NCBI RefSeq assembly: GCF_018388465.1
Contig: NZ_CP074404.1
Span: forward strand, 2,666,001 to 2,730,000
Reading direction: 5' to 3'
DNA: 64,000 bases
Source: Cellulomonas fengjieae
GTDB taxonomy: Bacteria; Actinomycetota; Actinomycetes; Actinomycetales; Cellulomonadaceae
Positions 1-8,872 of this stretch are shown here, in pieces. How positions within the stretch are numbered: the stretch's first letter is position 1; the number at the start of each line of letters is the position of its first letter. Under the pieces are notes generated by a model that did not search any database, was not told the DNA's origin, and saw only the letters and a list, made by a program, of their open reading frames with translations. A program made the position numbers and the translations under genes.

Positions 1-581
1 CCCGCAGCGTCGACGGGTTCACCGCGTCGACGCCGCTCGAGGCCCTGACCGACGGACGCGACGCGCTGCTCGCCATCGCCATGGACGGCGAGCCGCTGCC
101 GCTCGAGCACGGCTTCCCGGTGCGCATGGTCGTCCCCGGGCTGTACGGGTACGTGTCCGCGACGAAGTGGGTGACGGACCTCGAGGTGACGCGGTTCGCC
201 GACGCGACGAGCTACTGGACCGACCGCGGCTGGTCCCCGGAGGGCCCGGTCAAGACCCAGTCCCGGATCGAGGTGCCGCGGCACGGCTCCTCCGTGCCGG
301 CCGGTTCGGTCGTGGTGGCGGGGACCGCCTGGGCGCAGCACCGGGGTGTCACCGGCGTGCAGGTGCGCGTCGACGAGGGCTCCTGGAACGACGCGACCCT
401 GGCCGACGACGGCGGCATCGACACCTGGCGGCAGTGGTCCTGGACGTGGGATGCCGAACCGGGCTCCTACCTGCTGTACGTCCGCGCGTCGGACCCCCAG
501 GGCCCCCAGACGGGCGCGGTGGCCGACGTCGTCCCCGACGGCGCCACGGGCTACGACTCGGTCCGCGTCACCGTCACCTGA
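1..581 (+). CDS. Molybdopterin-dependent oxidoreductase, sulfite oxidase-like, C-terminal part (5' end outside window)
   Basis: The reading frame is open from base 3 to the TGA at 579-581; the start lies upstream of the window. The visible 192 residues match the end of the sulfite-oxidase superfamily catalytic domain (PLEHGFPVRMVVPGLYGY, then SATKWVTDLEVTRF) followed by the immunoglobulin-like dimerisation domain (residues about 75-190, with GVTGVQVRVDEG and the WRQWSWTWDAEPG segment). Family members use molybdenum cofactor to oxidise or reduce small substrates at the cell surface; the substrate cannot be told from this fragment. It converges on the nitrate-assimilation operon and lies within 9 kb of the molybdate importer, which fits a molybdenum-enzyme neighbourhood. 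Family assignment is firm; function is open. Confidence 0.85.
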   Translation, partial: RSVDGFTASTPLEALTDGRDALLAIAMDGEPLPLEHGFPVRMVVPGLYGYVSATKWVTDLEVTRFADATSYWTDRGWSPEGPVKTQSRIEVPRHGSSVPAGSVVVAGTAWAQHRGVTGVQVRVDEGSWNDATLADDGGIDTWRQWSWTWDAEPGSYLLYVRASDPQGPQTGAVADVVPDGATGYDSVRVTVT

Positions 582-605
582 CGCACGGACAGAGGTCCCC
601 GGCGG

Positions 606-659
606 GAGAACGCCATGAGTCGCGTTCAGGGTGGTCGACGCGCGACTCATGGTGTTCTC
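606..659. terminator. 19-bp hairpin between convergent genes
   Basis: Arms 606-624 and 641-659 pair over 19 bases with a single G-U wobble and a 16-base loop. It lies between the ends of two convergent genes, where a shared terminator is expected. There is no T-tract on either side, which is common for actinobacterial terminators. Confidence 0.6.
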
Positions 660-696
660 GACGCCGACCGGTGACGACGGTCGGGCCGGCCGGTGG

Positions 697-2202
697 TCAG
701 CCCGTCAGCGCGTGGACGGTATCCGGGGACGGCGCGGTCTGGTCGGGGTCAGCGCGGCGGAGCCAGTCGACGATGCCGCAGACCGCGTCCTGGCACCCGC
801 CGCAGCCGGTCGTGGCGCGGGTCGCGGCCGCCACGTCCTCGACCGAGCGCGCCCCGTGGCGCCAGCAGCCGACGATGTCGCCCTTGGTCACCCCGTTGCA
901 CCGGCACACCACCGCGCGGTCGGGCATCATCGTCGGGCTCACGGCGGGCACGGCCGTGCCGGCGACCGGTCGCAGGAGCAGCTGCGCCGGGTCCGCGGGG
1001 ACCGGCGTGCCCCGGGTGTACGCGGCGACGAGGTCCGCCGCGACCGGACCCGCGCCCACGCACGTGGCGCCGACGACCCGGCCGTCGGCGACCACCACCT
1101 CGATGTGCCGACCGCCCTCGGGGTCGCTGAGCCGCACGCGCCGGCCCGGCGAGCCGGACCTCGACCCGCACTCCCCCATCGCCACCACGTCGAGCCCGAC
1201 GCCCTTGACCTTGACCACGTCCGTGCCGACCGTCGGCAGCGGGACGGCATCGCGTGCGGCGGACGGCTCCGTGAGCAGGGTCGCGAGCCGGCGGGCCTGG
1301 TCCCAGCCCTGCGCGATGAGCCCGGAGCCACCCTCGGGCGGCTCGGCGCAGTCGCCGATGGCGAAGACGCGCGCGTCGGAGGGCGAGGCGAGGTCCGGGC
1401 CGACGACGATGCCCCGCGCCACGTCGAGCCCCGCGCGCTGGGCCAGCGCCACCTCCGGGACGGTGCCCGCGGTCAGGACGAGCAGATCGGCCGGCAGCAT
1501 CTCACCGCCCTCGAGCCGGACACCGGTCATGCGACCACCACCGACCACGGCCTCCTCGGTGCGGGTGCCCACCCGGACCCCGATCCCGAGCGCCGTGAGC
1601 CGTGCGAGCGCCACCGTGGCGGCGGGTCCGTCGAGCTGGCGGTCCATCAGGTGCGCGCCACCGTGGACCACCGTCACGGCGAGCCCTCGGTGCGCGAGCC
1701 CGCACGCCACCTCCAGACCCAGCACCCCGCCGCCGACGACCACCGCGCGCCGGGCGTTCGCCGTGGCCGCGACGATCTCGCGGGCGTCGTCCAGGGTGCG
1801 CAGCGCGTGCACGCCCGCGGGCAGGTCGTCGCCGGGACGCCGGCCGAACAGGTCGGGGACGCGGGCGCGGGCGCCGGTGGCCAGCACGAGGACGTCGTAC
1901 GGGTGCCGCTCCCCGGCCTGGTCGTGCACGACGCCGGCGCACCGGTCGACCGTCACCGCGGTGGTCCCGGGCAGGATCTCGGCCACGCCCCGCTGGGCGG
2001 CGCGCGGCAGGGCGATGGCCGCGACGTCCAGCTTGCCCGCCACGACCTCCGAGAGCAGCACGCGGTTGTACGGCTCGTACTCCTCGGCGCCGAGCACCAC
2101 GGTCCGGAACCGGGCGTCCGGGTCGCGCTGGTGCAGGTCGTCGACGAACCGTGCGCCGACCATGCCGTGGCCGACCACCACCACGCGGACCTGGGTGCTC
2201 AT
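697..2202 (-). CDS. Assimilatory nitrate reductase electron-transfer subunit (NirB N-half/NasB type: FAD/NAD domain plus BFD [2Fe-2S])
   Basis: A 501-residue flavoprotein that likely passes electrons from NAD(P)H to the nitrate reductase encoded directly upstream. It has an FAD Rossmann motif (GHGMVG, residues 11-16), an NAD motif (GGGVLG, 157-162), the GDCAEPPEGG FAD-binding region near 310, and a C-terminal BFD-like iron-sulfur domain with Cys 433, 435, 467 and 470. This is the N-terminal half of NirB; the siroheme nitrite-reductase half is missing, so it is not itself a nitrite reductase. The ATG at 2202 follows a clear AGGAGG and overlaps the upstream stop as ATGA, indicating translational coupling. 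A much longer upstream reading in this frame is an artefact of the GC-rich sequence. Confidence 0.88.
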   Translation of the reverse strand: MSTQVRVVVVGHGMVGARFVDDLHQRDPDARFRTVVLGAEEYEPYNRVLLSEVVAGKLDVAAIALPRAAQRGVAEILPGTTAVTVDRCAGVVHDQAGERHPYDVLVLATGARARVPDLFGRRPGDDLPAGVHALRTLDDAREIVAATANARRAVVVGGGVLGLEVACGLAHRGLAVTVVHGGAHLMDRQLDGPAATVALARLTALGIGVRVGTRTEEAVVGGGRMTGVRLEGGEMLPADLLVLTAGTVPEVALAQRAGLDVARGIVVGPDLASPSDARVFAIGDCAEPPEGGSGLIAQGWDQARRLATLLTEPSAARDAVPLPTVGTDVVKVKGVGLDVVAMGECGSRSGSPGRRVRLSDPEGGRHIEVVVADGRVVGATCVGAGPVAADLVAAYTRGTPVPADPAQLLLRPVAGTAVPAVSPTMMPDRAVVCRCNGVTKGDIVGCWRHGARSVEDVAAATRATTGCGGCQDAVCGIVDWLRRADPDQTAPSPDTVHALTG

Positions 2203-4346
2203 CGAACCTCCTGGGCGTACAGCAGGGACGGGTCGTCGAGCACGTCGGGGGGACCGTCCCAGCGCCGCACCGCGACGGCGCACACCTTGAACTCCGGCAT
2301 GCCGGAGACGGGGTCGGTGGCGTCCGTGGTGAGCCGGTTGGCGCTGCCGGTGCCCGCCCAGTGGAACGGCAGGAACACCGTGTCCGCCCGCACCGCGTCG
2401 GTCAGCCGCGCGCGGACCACACCGCGCCCGCGCGCTGTGTCGAGCTGCACCGGGTCTCCCTCGCCGATGCCGAGCAGGTCCGCCAGCAGCGGGTGCACCT
2501 CGACGTACGGCTCCGGGGCGCTGCGCACGAGCTCGGGCACCCGGCGCGTCTGCGCCCCGGACTGGTAGTGCGCCAGCACGCGGCCGGTGACCAGGAAGAG
2601 GGGGGCGTCCCGGCGTAGGTCGTCCGACGGACCGCGGTGGTCCACGGGGACCAGGCGGGCGCGTCCGTCGGGCGTCGCGAAGCGGTCGAGGAACAGCCGC
2701 GGGGTGCCCGGGTGCGGCGTCGGCCCGGCCGGCACGGGCCAGAACAGGTCCGGCTCGGCGTCCAGGCGCGCGTGGCTCAGGCCGCTGTAGTCGGCCCGCC
2801 CGCCGGCGGAGGCCCGGGCGAGCTCGTCGAAGACCGCCGCGGGGGACGTGTCGAAGTGGACGGACGACCCGAGCCGGCGCGCGAGGTCGGCGAGGACCTC
2901 CAGCTCGCTGCGCACCCCGGGCGGCGGCGGGACGGCACGACGGCGCCGCAGGACGCGGCCCTCGAGCGACGTCATCGTGCCCTCCTCCTCCGCCCACTGC
3001 GTGACGGGCAGGACCACGTCCGCCAGCAGCGCCGTCTCCGACGGCAGGAAGTCGCACACCACCAGGAGATCGAGGGACGCGAGCCGCTCGCGCACCCGGT
3101 CCGCGTCGGGCGCGCTGACCACGAGGTTGGAGCCGTGCACGAGCAGCGCCTTCGGGCCGTCCGGCGTGCCGAGCGAACGCAGCAGCTCGACGGCGGGCAT
3201 CCCCGTGCGCGGCAGGTCGGCCGGGTCGACGCCCCAGACGCCGGCGACGTGCGCCCGCGCGGCCTCGTCCTCGATGGACCGGTAGCCCGGCAGCTGGTCG
3301 GCCTTCTGCCCGTGCTCGCGGCCGCCCTGCCCGTTGCCCTGCCCGGTGATCGCGCCGTACCCGGACCCGACCCGGCCGGGGAGCCCGAGCAGGAGGGCGA
3401 GCGTGATCGCCGCGGTGACGGTGTCGGTGCCCTGGGTGCTCTGCTCGACCCCGCGGCCCGTGAGCACGTACGCGCCTGCGCCCCCGCGCGACGGTGAGGC
3501 GTTGGCCAGCAGGAACGCGGCGCGGCGCAGGGTCGCGACGGGCACGCCCGTGACCTGCTCGGTCCGCTCGGGCCACCAGAGCGCCAGCGAGCGCCGGACG
3601 TCGTCGAGCCCCGTGGTCCGCGCCGCCAGGTACTCCTGGTCCGCGAAACCCTCGGCGAGCACGATGTGCGCCAGGCCGAGGAGCAGGGCCAGGTCCGTGC
3701 CGGGGACGGGTTGCACGTGCAGCCCGCCGTCGTCGGCGGTCAGGTCCGCCGTGGCGCTGCGCCGGGGGTCGACCACGATCAGGCCGCCGGCCGCCCGCAC
3801 GCCCGCCAGGTGCTGCACGGCGGGCGGCATCGTCTCGGCGAGGTTCGAGCCCAGCAGGAGCACCGCCCGGGCACCGCCGAGGTCGGCCAGCGGGAACGGC
3901 AGGCCGCGGTCCAGGCCCAGCGACCGGTTGGCGCCCGCCGCCGCGCTCGCCATGCAGAACCGGCCGTTGTAGTCGATGTTCGGCGTGGCCAGCACGGCAC
4001 GCGCGAACTTGCCGAGCGCGTACGCCTTCTCGTTGGTCAGGCCCCCTCCCCCGAACACCGCGACGGAACCCGCACCGTGCGTCGCACGCAGGGAGGTCAG
4101 CCGGTCCGCGACGAACGACAGCGCGGTGTCCCACGAGACCGGCTGCCCGCGCAGGAGCGGGGTGGTCAGGCGGTCGGCGGCGCGCAGGACGGCCGGAGAC
4201 GTCCACCCCTTCTGGCACATGCCGCCCCGGTTGGTCGGGAACTGCCGGCCCGCGGCGGTGACCGTGCCGTCGGCGCCGGGGTGCAGCGTCTGTGCGCACT
4301 GCAGCGCGCAGTACGGGCAGTGCGTGTCCGCCGCGGGCCCGGCCAC
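2199..4346 (-). CDS. nasA: Assimilatory nitrate reductase catalytic subunit
   Basis: A 715-residue molybdopterin oxidoreductase predicted to reduce nitrate to nitrite in the cytoplasm. The N-terminal [4Fe-4S] cysteines are Cys10, 13, 17 and 44 (HCPYCALQC, then MCQKGW). The molybdopterin catalytic domain spans about 60-480 and the molydop-binding C-terminal domain about 580-700 (FHWAGTGSANRLTTDATDP near the end). No Tat signal is present, as expected for an assimilatory enzyme. Start is GTG one base after the narK stop codon; the downstream electron-transfer gene overlaps by 4 bases. The order transporter, reductase, flavoprotein is typical of actinobacterial nitrate-assimilation operons. Confidence 0.9.
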   Translation of the reverse strand: MAGPAADTHCPYCALQCAQTLHPGADGTVTAAGRQFPTNRGGMCQKGWTSPAVLRAADRLTTPLLRGQPVSWDTALSFVADRLTSLRATHGAGSVAVFGGGGLTNEKAYALGKFARAVLATPNIDYNGRFCMASAAAGANRSLGLDRGLPFPLADLGGARAVLLLGSNLAETMPPAVQHLAGVRAAGGLIVVDPRRSATADLTADDGGLHVQPVPGTDLALLLGLAHIVLAEGFADQEYLAARTTGLDDVRRSLALWWPERTEQVTGVPVATLRRAAFLLANASPSRGGAGAYVLTGRGVEQSTQGTDTVTAAITLALLLGLPGRVGSGYGAITGQGNGQGGREHGQKADQLPGYRSIEDEAARAHVAGVWGVDPADLPRTGMPAVELLRSLGTPDGPKALLVHGSNLVVSAPDADRVRERLASLDLLVVCDFLPSETALLADVVLPVTQWAEEEGTMTSLEGRVLRRRRAVPPPPGVRSELEVLADLARRLGSSVHFDTSPAAVFDELARASAGGRADYSGLSHARLDAEPDLFWPVPAGPTPHPGTPRLFLDRFATPDGRARLVPVDHRGPSDDLRRDAPLFLVTGRVLAHYQSGAQTRRVPELVRSAPEPYVEVHPLLADLLGIGEGDPVQLDTARGRGVVRARLTDAVRADTVFLPFHWAGTGSANRLTTDATDPVSGMPEFKVCAVAVRRWDGPPDVLDDPSLLYAQEVR

Positions 4347-4347
4347 C

Positions 4348-5688
4348 TCAGATGACCGTCGTGCCGTACGCGCCGGTGCGGCGCTGGTAGACGGCCCACG
4401 TGGTGACGCCCATGACCACGTACATCCCCACGATCACCCACAGCGCCGCCTGGATGTTCCCGGTGGCGGTCGTCGAGACGGCGAAGCCGCGTGGGATGAG
4501 GAAGCCGCCGAACGCTCCGACCGCCCCGGCGATGCCGAGGCAGCCCGCCGCCGCCTTCACGCGCCGGGACCGGTCCTCGTCGTCGGTGGCTCCGAACCGG
4601 AACACCGCGGGGATCATCCGGTACACGGAGCCGTTGCCGGCGCCGGTCGCGACGAACAGCACGAGGAACGAGGCCAGGAACGGGCCGAACGCGTGGGCAC
4701 GCAGGGCGAAGATCGCGCAGACGACACCGACCGCCATCACGAGGAACGCCACGACGGTCACGCGGGCGCCGCCCAGCCGGTCGGCCAGGGCGCCGCCGAG
4801 CGGCCGGGCGATCGAGCCGACGAGCGCGCCGGCGAAGGCGATGGACATCGTCACCTCGGGGAACTGGTTCTTCAGCAGCGTCGGGAACGCCCCGGAGAAG
4901 CCGATGAACGAGCCGAACGTGCCGATGTAGATGAACGAGATGATCCAGGTGTTCCGGGAGCGCGCCGCCACGCCGTAGGAGCGCGGGTCGGCCTTGGCGC
5001 TCGACACGTTGTCCATGTACCGCCAGGCCAGGAGCGCCGCGACGAGCACGAGCGGCACGAACATCAGTCCCGCCCGCTCCAGCTCGAGCCCGGCGGCCCC
5101 GACGATCACCAGCGGCACCGCGAACTGGACCGCCGCCGTGCCGAGGTTGCCGCCCGCGGCGTTGAGGCCCAGCGCGCGTCCCTTCTCCCGTTCCGGGTAG
5201 AAGAACGAGATGTTCGCCATCGAGGAGGCGAAGTTGCCGCCGCCGACGCCCGCGAGCGCGGCGACCGCGAGCAGGGCGCCGAAGCCAAGCTCGGGGTGCT
5301 GGACGGCGAAGGCCAGTGCCACCGTGGGGACCAGGAGCAGCAGCGCGGAGACCACGGTCCAGTTCCGCCCGCCGAAGACCGGCACCGCGAACGTGTAGGG
5401 GATCCGCAGGGCAGCGCCGACGAGCGAGGGCAGCGCGATGAGCCAGAACATCTGGTCGACGGTCAGGTCGAAGCCCGCGGCCGGCAGCTGCGGGACCACG
5501 ATGCTCCACAGCGCCCACACGGCGAACCCGAGGAACTCGGCGAAGATCGACAGTCCCAGGTTCCGTCGGGCCACCGCCCGGCCCGTCGACGCCCACTGGT
5601 CGCCGTCCTCGGGGTTCCAGCCGTCGATCCAGCGGCCGGGGCGGTGGCTCAGCGGCGCAGAGGTGTCGCGGATCGTGGTGGCGGTCAT
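4348..5688 (-). CDS. narK: Nitrate/nitrite transporter, MFS family (NarK/NasA type)
   Basis: A 446-residue, roughly 12-segment membrane protein. It carries both nitrate-signature loops of the NNP family: GGGNFASSMANISFFYP around residues 149-165 and GAGNGSVYRMIPAVF near 345. The N-terminal WNPEDGDQWASTG stretch is typical of actinobacterial NarK. I chose the ATG at 5688 because AGGAG lies just upstream and the homologous region begins there; an in-frame ATG further up adds about 31 unlikely residues. It is the first gene of the nitrate operon and most likely imports nitrate for the reductase behind it. Confidence 0.9.
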   Translation of the reverse strand: MTATTIRDTSAPLSHRPGRWIDGWNPEDGDQWASTGRAVARRNLGLSIFAEFLGFAVWALWSIVVPQLPAAGFDLTVDQMFWLIALPSLVGAALRIPYTFAVPVFGGRNWTVVSALLLLVPTVALAFAVQHPELGFGALLAVAALAGVGGGNFASSMANISFFYPEREKGRALGLNAAGGNLGTAAVQFAVPLVIVGAAGLELERAGLMFVPLVLVAALLAWRYMDNVSSAKADPRSYGVAARSRNTWIISFIYIGTFGSFIGFSGAFPTLLKNQFPEVTMSIAFAGALVGSIARPLGGALADRLGGARVTVVAFLVMAVGVVCAIFALRAHAFGPFLASFLVLFVATGAGNGSVYRMIPAVFRFGATDDEDRSRRVKAAAGCLGIAGAVGAFGGFLIPRGFAVSTTATGNIQAALWVIVGMYVVMGVTTWAVYQRRTGAYGTTVI

Positions 5689-5821
5689 CGGGGCTCCTGC
5701 GGTCGGGCGGGCGGGGGCTCGGTCGCCGACGACGCTAGGGAGCGCATGTTTCGACGGACCTGCCCGGTCCGTTGCGTGCACGGTTCTTTTCGCGCACGGG
5801 TGGCCCGCCGGGCCTGTGAGA
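5689..5821 (-). promoter_or_regulatory. Probable promoter region of the nitrate operon
   Basis: These 133 bases separate the end of the molybdate operon from narK, both on the minus strand. A TAGCGT -10-like element (complement of 5732-5737) sits about 45 bases before the narK start, and a GAAAC half-site resembling part of a GlnR box lies just upstream (complement near 5749-5753). The second half of a GlnR box is not convincing, so nitrogen control is only a guess. Confidence 0.3.
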
Positions 5822-6868
5822 TCACCCGAGCGTGCGCACCCGCACGTGCTCCGTCGGGACGCTCAGCCTGAGCTCGGTGCCGACCTGCAGCCCCAGCCGC
5901 GCGACCTGCGCGGGCGGCAGGTCGACGAGCACGTCGCCGGTCGTCCGGACCCGCACGCCGGTGGTCCCGGGCTCCAGGTCGACGACGCGGGCGGGCCAGC
6001 CCGCGCCGACGGTCACCGCCGACGGCGAGAACGTCACCTGGGCGCGGGTGCCGTCGGTGGCGGAGCAGGGCACGCGCACCCCGCCGGGTCCGGCCAGCGC
6101 CGTCGACCCGTCGGGCTCCCGCACGAGCCTGCCGACGACGAGGTTGACCCCTGCCAGCGCCGCGGTGAACGGGTGGGCGGGCTCGGTGAGCACGTCGAGC
6201 GGTCGACCGCGCTCCACCACCTGGCCGTCGTGCAGCACGACCACCCGGTCCGCGAGGGTCACGGCGTCCAGCACGTCGTGGGTCACCAAGACGGTCGAGG
6301 TCCGGGTCCGCCGCACCTGGGCACGGACCAGGTCCCGCAGCTCGGCGGCCGTGCGCACGTCCAGCTGGGCGAACGGCTCGTCGAGGAGCAGCACCGCCGG
6401 CTCGGCCGCGAGCGCCCGCGCGAGCGCGACCCGTTGCCGCTGACCCCCGGACAGCGCGTCCGGGCGCCGGTCGGCCAGGGCGCCCAGCCCGACCGCGGCC
6501 AGCCACTCGTCGGCCGTGCGTCGCGCCTGCGCGGCGGGCACACCGGCCGCACGCGGACCGAACGCGACGTTCTCGCGGGCGCTCAGGTGCGGGAACACCA
6601 GGGGCTCCTGACCGAGCAGGCCGACGGACCTGCGCTCCGGGCGCACCGCCGTGGTCACCCCGTCCCCGACGGCGGTCAGGGTCCGCTCGCCCACGCGCAC
6701 CACCCCCGCCGACGGCGCCAGGTGACCGGCGAGCACCGCCAGCAGGGTGGACTTGCCCGCGCCGTTGGGACCGAGGACGGCGACGATCTCGCCGGGCTGC
6801 GCGGTGATGGTCACGTCGAGCGCGAAGGCCCCCCGCCGGACGGCGACCTGCGCGTCCAGGGCCGTCAT
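5822..6868 (-). CDS. modC: Molybdate ABC transporter ATP-binding protein with MOP/TOBE domain
   Basis: A 348-residue ATPase that would energise molybdate uptake. The Walker A motif GPNGAGKST is at 33-41, the signature LSGGQRQR at 139-146 and Walker B LLLDEP near 160-165, followed by the switch histidine in VLVTHD. A C-terminal TOBE (molybdate-binding-like) domain occupies about 280-348. ATG at 6868 overlaps the modB stop (ATGA). It closes the operon modE-like/modA/modB/modC, whose order and coupling leave little doubt about the substrate class (molybdate or tungstate). Confidence 0.9.
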   Translation of the reverse strand: MTALDAQVAVRRGAFALDVTITAQPGEIVAVLGPNGAGKSTLLAVLAGHLAPSAGVVRVGERTLTAVGDGVTTAVRPERRSVGLLGQEPLVFPHLSARENVAFGPRAAGVPAAQARRTADEWLAAVGLGALADRRPDALSGGQRQRVALARALAAEPAVLLLDEPFAQLDVRTAAELRDLVRAQVRRTRTSTVLVTHDVLDAVTLADRVVVLHDGQVVERGRPLDVLTEPAHPFTAALAGVNLVVGRLVREPDGSTALAGPGGVRVPCSATDGTRAQVTFSPSAVTVGAGWPARVVDLEPGTTGVRVRTTGDVLVDLPPAQVARLGLQVGTELRLSVPTEHVRVRTLG

Positions 6869-7671
6869 GCGGCACGCCCCGGCCGCCACGCCCGCGCGGC
6901 GAGCAGCACCGCGACCGCCGCGAGCACGAGCAGCAGCGACAGGGCGACCGCGGTCCCCTGCGTCACCCCGGCGCCGTTGAACGCCGAGTAGATCGCCAGG
7001 GGCATGGTCTGCGTGACGCCCGGCGAGTTGCCGGCGAAGAGCGCCGTCGCGCCGAACTCGCCGAGCGCCCGCGCGAAGCACAGGACCGTGCCGCTGACCA
7101 GCCCCGGCAGCACGAGCGGCAGGGTGATCCGGCGCAGGACCGTCCAGCGACCGGCCCCGAGGCTGGCCGCGACGACCTCGAACCGCGTGCCCGCCGTGCG
7201 CAGCGAGCCCTCGACCGACAGGACGAGGAACGGCATCGCGACGAACGCCTGCGCGATGACCACGGCCGCCGTCGTGAACGGGATGCTGATCCCGAACCAC
7301 GCGTCGAGCGACTCCCCCACGATCCCCCGCCGGCCCAGCAGGTAGAGCAGTGCGATGCCACCGACCGTCGGGGGCAGCACGAGCGGCAGCGTGACGAGTG
7401 CCCGCAGCACGTCTGCGGGCCAGCCGTCGGCGCGTGCGAGCACGACGGCCAGCGGAACCCCGAGCACCAGGCACACCCCCGTGGCGACCACGGACGTGGA
7501 CAGCGACAGCCACAGCGCGTCCAGGGCGGCCGGGGTCGTGACGTCCGCGGGCAGCGACGGCCAGTCGGCGCGGAGCACGAGCGCCACCACTGGCAGCACC
7601 AGCAGGCCCGCGGCGAGCATCGCCGGGAGCCAGAGGAGGCCCGGGACGCCGACCGTGCGCACGCGCGTCAC
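6865..7671 (-). CDS. modB: Molybdate ABC transporter permease
   Basis: A 268-residue membrane protein with about six segments and the binding-protein-dependent permease (EAA) loop EVVAASLGAGRWTVLRRITL around 160-180. The PLVLPPTVGG motif is characteristic of ModB. It starts with GTG overlapping the modA stop codon as GTGA, and its own stop overlaps modC. It forms the channel of the molybdate importer with ModC and takes substrate from the ModA lipoprotein. Confidence 0.9.
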   Translation of the reverse strand: MTRVRTVGVPGLLWLPAMLAAGLLVLPVVALVLRADWPSLPADVTTPAALDALWLSLSTSVVATGVCLVLGVPLAVVLARADGWPADVLRALVTLPLVLPPTVGGIALLYLLGRRGIVGESLDAWFGISIPFTTAAVVIAQAFVAMPFLVLSVEGSLRTAGTRFEVVAASLGAGRWTVLRRITLPLVLPGLVSGTVLCFARALGEFGATALFAGNSPGVTQTMPLAIYSAFNGAGVTQGTAVALSLLLVLAAVAVLLAARAWRPGRAA

Positions 7672-8456
7672 GGTGTCCCGAATCCCGCGTCGGTCAGGAC
7701 CCGGCGGCCCTCGGCCGAGAGCACGAGCTCGACGAACGCGTGCGCGACCTCGGGGTGGCGGGCACCGTCCAGGACGACGACCGGGTACTCGTTCACCACC
7801 GACGCGGCCTCGGCGAACTCGATGCCGTCGACGGTGTCACCGGCCGCCTGCACGTCCGTCCGGTACACCAGGCCCGCGTCGGCATCCCCGGACCGGACCT
7901 TGGTGAGCACCGCCGTGACGCTCTGCTCCTCGCTGACCGGGACGAGGTCGAGGCCGGCCCCGTCCAGGACCGCGCGTGCCGCGGAGCCGCACGGCACCTG
8001 GGCCGCGCACAGCACGACGTCGCCACCCGACGCGGCCAGTGCGGCGAGGTCGGCCAGCGAGCCGATCCCCTGCGGGTTGCCCGGTGCGACGACGATCTCG
8101 AGCGTGTTGGTCGCCAGGACGACGGGCTCCCCGGCGAGGTCCGCGTCCGTGACCGCCGACATGGTGGCCCGGTCGGCGGCCGCGAAGACGTCCGCGGGCG
8201 CTCCGCCGACCAGCTGCGTGGCGAGCGTCGCCGACCCGTCGTACGTCACCGGCCGCACGGCGACCCCGGGGTTCTCCCGCTCGAGGCGCGCCGCGAGCTG
8301 GTCGAACGCGCCCTGCAACGACGCTGCGGCGAAGACGGTGAGCTCGCCGGCGAGACCGGACCGTGCGGATGCTGCGGTCGGTTCCGCGGGCGTCACCGAC
8401 GTGCACCCCGCCAGCGCGAGCAGGACCGCCGCACCGGCCAGGGCCCGGCGCCTCAT
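7668..8456 (-). CDS. modA: Molybdate-binding lipoprotein
   Basis: A 262-residue solute-binding protein. The N-terminus has a signal peptide with a lipobox LAGC (Cys18), so it should be anchored to the outer face of the membrane. The ModA signatures LTVFAAASLQGAF, the TYDGSATLATQL segment and the GAPADVFAAAD segment are visible. It captures molybdate or tungstate for ModBC. The ATG at 8456 overlaps the upstream regulator stop (ATGA), so regulator and binding protein are translationally coupled. Confidence 0.92.
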   Translation of the reverse strand: MRRRALAGAAVLLALAGCTSVTPAEPTAASARSGLAGELTVFAAASLQGAFDQLAARLERENPGVAVRPVTYDGSATLATQLVGGAPADVFAAADRATMSAVTDADLAGEPVVLATNTLEIVVAPGNPQGIGSLADLAALAASGGDVVLCAAQVPCGSAARAVLDGAGLDLVPVSEEQSVTAVLTKVRSGDADAGLVYRTDVQAAGDTVDGIEFAEAASVVNEYPVVVLDGARHPEVAHAFVELVLSAEGRRVLTDAGFGTP

Positions 8457-8857
8457 CGCTGCGGCCGGGCCGTCTCGACGAGCACGGTCGTGGCCTTGAC
8501 CACGGCGACCGCCCGCGACCCGACCTCCAGGCCGAGCTCCCGGACCGCTTCGGTCGACATGAGCGAGACGAGCCGGAACGGACCGGCCTGGAGCTCCACC
8601 TGGGACATCACGGGGTCGGACACGATCCGCGTGACGAGTCCGGGCAGCCGGTTGCGGGCCGAGCTGGACCCGGCGGCGGGGTCGTCGGGCGTGCGCGCCC
8701 GGTCCACGGCCAGCGCCGCGAGGTCGGCCCCGGCGACGACGGTGCGCCCGGCCTCGTCGTCGGCGGCCGGCAGCGCACCGGAGTCGACCCACCGGCGCAC
8801 CGTGTCGTCGCTCACGCCCAGCAGGTCCGCAGCCTCGCTGATCCGATAGGTGCTCAT
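8453..8857 (-). CDS. ModE-like molybdate-responsive regulator (HTH plus TOBE)
   Basis: A 134-residue protein with an N-terminal MerR/excisionase-type helix-turn-helix (ISEAADLLGVSDDTVRRWVD, residues 6-25) and a C-terminal TOBE/MOP domain (about 70-134) of the kind that binds molybdate. Known relatives pair DNA binding with molybdate sensing and control mod genes. It is the first gene of the mod operon and faces ppk2 across 110 bases that hold two matching dyads (see 8873-8917), a plausible autoregulatory operator. It lacks the LysR-like ModE N-domain, so the assignment is by domain logic, not orthology. Confidence 0.8.
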   Translation of the reverse strand: MSTYRISEAADLLGVSDDTVRRWVDSGALPAADDEAGRTVVAGADLAALAVDRARTPDDPAAGSSSARNRLPGLVTRIVSDPVMSQVELQAGPFRLVSLMSTEAVRELGLEVGSRAVAVVKATTVLVETARPQR

Positions 8858-8872
8858 GTCGGCGATCGTAGC

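Noticed and set aside
697..4299. A 1200-residue open frame that looks like a nitrate reductase/flavoprotein fusion
   Set aside because: Only the last 501 residues are flavoprotein. The rest is the nitrate reductase gene read in the wrong frame (Arg/Pro/Ala-rich noise); the true genes overlap by four bases.
5700..5780. A full GlnR box at the nitrate operon
   Set aside because: Only one GAAAC-like half-site is recognisable; the partner half does not fit at the required spacing.
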